A stretch of DNA of 64,000 bases from an uncultured Maribacter sp. Lineage in GTDB: Bacteria; Bacteroidota; Bacteroidia; Flavobacteriales; Flavobacteriaceae. Shown here in pieces: positions 62,532 through 64,000 of this stretch. The stretch is taken from NCBI RefSeq assembly GCF_947500405.1, contig NZ_CANMRY010000005.1, positions 62,001 through 126,000 of the forward strand, read 5' to 3'. The notes below the pieces were generated by a model. That model saw only the letters and a list, made by a program, of their open reading frames with translations. It was not told the DNA's origin and made no database searches. The position numbers and the translations under genes are program-made. Every line of letters starts with the position of its first letter. Positions within the stretch are counted from its first letter, which is position 1.

Positions 62532-63641
62532 TTATGTTGCATTAAGTATAAACAACATTGTTTTACTTTTATTTACAGTTTCTTTCCACTCTTTTTCTGG
62601 GTCAGAGTCTTTTGTAATGCCACCACCAACATATAATATTGCTTTGGCATCTTTTAGTTGCATGCAACGTAAATTTACATACAATTCAGACACCTTTTTT
62701 ATTGCTTTATAAACATTATTTTCTGTGTTTTTACGCCTTGTAGTTCTTAAATTTTCTTGCGTAAAATTTAATTCTCCTAAATACCCTGTGTAATATTCCC
62801 TATCGTAATTTTCCTCTTCTAGAATAAAAGATTTTGTTTCTTGTTTAGGCATACCACAGACTGCTGGCGTAGGATGTAGTACTTGTATAATACTTTTTAA
62901 AGATTCATTTTTAATATCTGCCGTTAACTTGGTTCTTAAATGCCACAAATTTCCAGCACGTATAGATTCTACCTTAGAATATAATAGTCTATCTACTTTA
63001 TTCTCTAATGCATTTGTTATATATTCTGTAACTAAATTTTGCTCATCTAATTCTTTTGTTCCCCAAGTAACTTTTTTATCTTTTTCATAGGGTTTTGTTC
63101 CTGCTAAAGACATAGTGGTTAGTCTTTTGTTCTCTAATTTTAAAAGAATTTCTGGGGTAGCTCCTAACCACATTCCTACTTTAGGGTGGTACCATAAGTA
63201 ACAAAAAGCAGATACATATTTTTGTAATAATGAACTAAAAAGTAAAAAAGGGTCTTTAATACAGTTCAGTTCTATTTTTCTAGAAACTACTACTTTTTTA
63301 AAATTGGTATTCTCAATTTTAGAAATAGCCTTTTTAACTAATTGTATATGTTCTTCCTTGTCTTCTGTAGTACTAGGGTACTCTATTCCCTGTTTATACG
63401 CTTTAATACTAAACTCATAAGTCTCTTCTAAAAAATCATCAAATTTTAATAATACTATAGGAGACTCACTATTAAAAGGAGCAAAAACAAATCCTTTTTC
63501 TTCAAAAGAATTAACATTAAAAACAGCTGATGTAGATTGAAAACCTGCATTAACAATAGCACTATTAGGTTTCCTGTATAAAACAAAAGGTAATTTTGCT
63601 TCTAGTTGTTTACCTGCTTTATTTATGATTTGGGTAAGCAT
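62532..63641 (-). CDS. menF: isochorismate synthase
   Basis: First step of menaquinone synthesis from chorismate. 369 residues from the ATG at 63641; an earlier TTG is less likely. Motifs of the chorismate-binding fold: KVVVSRKIEL (catalytic lysine), GATPEILLKLE, LAGTKPYEKD, LHPTPAVCGMP and the acidic metal-binding EEENYDREYYTGYLG. It nearly overlaps the thioesterase gene (1 base gap) and is followed by menD. Confidence 0.9.
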   Translation of the reverse strand: MLTQIINKAGKQLEAKLPFVLYRKPNSAIVNAGFQSTSAVFNVNSFEEKGFVFAPFNSESPIVLLKFDDFLEETYEFSIKAYKQGIEYPSTTEDKEEHIQLVKKAISKIENTNFKKVVVSRKIELNCIKDPFLLFSSLLQKYVSAFCYLWYHPKVGMWLGATPEILLKLENKRLTTMSLAGTKPYEKDKKVTWGTKELDEQNLVTEYITNALENKVDRLLYSKVESIRAGNLWHLRTKLTADIKNESLKSIIQVLHPTPAVCGMPKQETKSFILEEENYDREYYTGYLGELNFTQENLRTTRRKNTENNVYKAIKKVSELYVNLRCMQLKDAKAILYVGGGITKDSDPEKEWKETVNKSKTMLFILNAT

Positions 63642-63642
63642 A

Positions 63643-64000
63643 TTATTTTCTTGGTAAGGCAATAGTACTTAATTTACAAACAGATATTAAATGATTTTCA
63701 TCATCTGTAACCTTAATTTCCCATAACTGCGTTGTACGCCCTTTATGTACCAAAAGTGCTTTAGCATATACAAAGCCTTTTTTTACACTCTTTACATGGT
63801 TTGCAGAAATTTCTATACCACGTACAAAAAAGTTTTGTCCGTCTAAGAAAATATAAGAAGCAGTACTCCCTACGCTTTCTGCTAAAGCAGCAGTAGCACC
63901 ACCATGCAAAACACCATCTGGTTGATGCACTCTAGAATTTACTGGCATTTTTGCAATTAAAAAGTCTTCTCCAACATCTGTATATTCAATTTCTAAAGTC
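63643..64000 (-). CDS. hotdog-fold (PaaI-type) thioesterase, probable 1,4-dihydroxy-2-naphthoyl-CoA hydrolase (5' end outside window)
   Basis: The frame stays open to the window edge on the minus strand, so the N-terminus is cut off; 118 residues are visible. Sequence seen: DVGEDFLIAKMPVNSRVHQPDGVLHGG, ALAESVGSTASY, then GRTTQLWEIKVTDDENHLISVCKLS. This is a PaaI/YbgC-type thioesterase; the conserved HQPDGVLHGG and AESVGS hold the active-site Asn/Asp, Gly and Glu. Just upstream of menF-menD, it is probably MenI, but another CoA thioesterase is possible. Confidence 0.85.
   Translation of the reverse strand, partial: TLEIEYTDVGEDFLIAKMPVNSRVHQPDGVLHGGATAALAESVGSTASYIFLDGQNFFVRGIEISANHVKSVKKGFVYAKALLVHKGRTTQLWEIKVTDDENHLISVCKLSTIALPRK

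Noticed and set aside
1-64000. CRISPR arrays, tRNA or rRNA genes, prophage or insertion sequences
   Set aside because: I looked for regular spaced repeats, cloverleaf-like segments, integrase or transposase motifs and found none.

Overview
This is an AT-rich stretch of chromosome from a member of the Bacteroidota, most probably a marine-type Flavobacteriaceae. The evidence is the gene content: a PorX regulator of type IX secretion, an LpxC-FabZ fusion, a HisIE fusion and a bifunctional HisB, a 60-residue CAL67264-type membrane protein, a DUF2853 protein, menaquinone genes and many short lipoproteins. Two promoter candidates also resemble the flavobacterial TTG / TAnnTTTG pattern. No rRNA, tRNA, CRISPR array, phage or insertion sequence was seen. 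No stretch longer than about 285 bases lacks a gene.

Layout. 1-5.4 kb: end of an unidentified gene, a DUF2461 protein, cysE-cysM (cysteine synthesis), an alpha/beta hydrolase, truA and two small membrane proteins. 5.4-8.8 kb: a lipoprotein with a duplicated domain, and an OmpR-type two-component pair. 8.8-11.5 kb: a VWA protein and a MoxR-like AAA+ ATPase. 11.6-16.2 kb: an ECF sigma factor, a probable anti-sigma factor, a secreted beta-helix-like protein, two tandem outer-membrane-barrel paralogues and a head-GIN lipoprotein, all in one direction, forming an envelope module. 16.3-25.2 kb (minus strand): a complete histidine operon, leader-hisG-[GNAT]-hisD-hisC-hisB-hisH-[S23 protein]-hisA-hisF-[GNAT]-hisIE. 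25.3-29.4 kb: fabG, a YbjQ protein, a 41-residue membrane protein, a large VWA membrane protein and a prohibitin-like SPFH protein. 29.4-39.5 kb: an M16 peptidase, then the lipid A operon HD protein-lpxD-lpxC/fabZ-lpxA-efp-lpxD-like-sucD. 39.6-50.7 kb: porX-tsaE, small lipoprotein and membrane proteins, fumC, a coiled-coil membrane protein, ettA, an oxidoreductase and an acyl-CoA carboxylase beta subunit. 50.7-64 kb: menaquinone genes (menE, menC, menA, menD, menF and a probable menI thioesterase cut by the window edge) mixed with a CPBP protease, a short-chain dehydrogenase, a HisKA_2/LytTR two-component pair, a SPOR-like protein, a CvfB-like protein and a DUF2853 protein.

Most notable. Upstream of hisG is a compact transcription attenuator: a 17-residue leader peptide with an HHHFH run, whose last sense codons copy the 3' arm of the terminator and can therefore act as the antiterminator strand. 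Inside the same operon, a four-helix-bundle (S23) gene is bracketed by near-identical 16-base inverted repeats built on AGTACTAAG; related motifs occur in other his spacers and in the last codons of hisA. Upstream of the HisKA_2 kinase gene are two exact 16-base direct repeats with a 21-base period, the geometry expected of a LytTR regulator, and the partner LytTR gene lies next to them. I did not find a clearly new defence or mobile system; most of the window is ordinary core genome.
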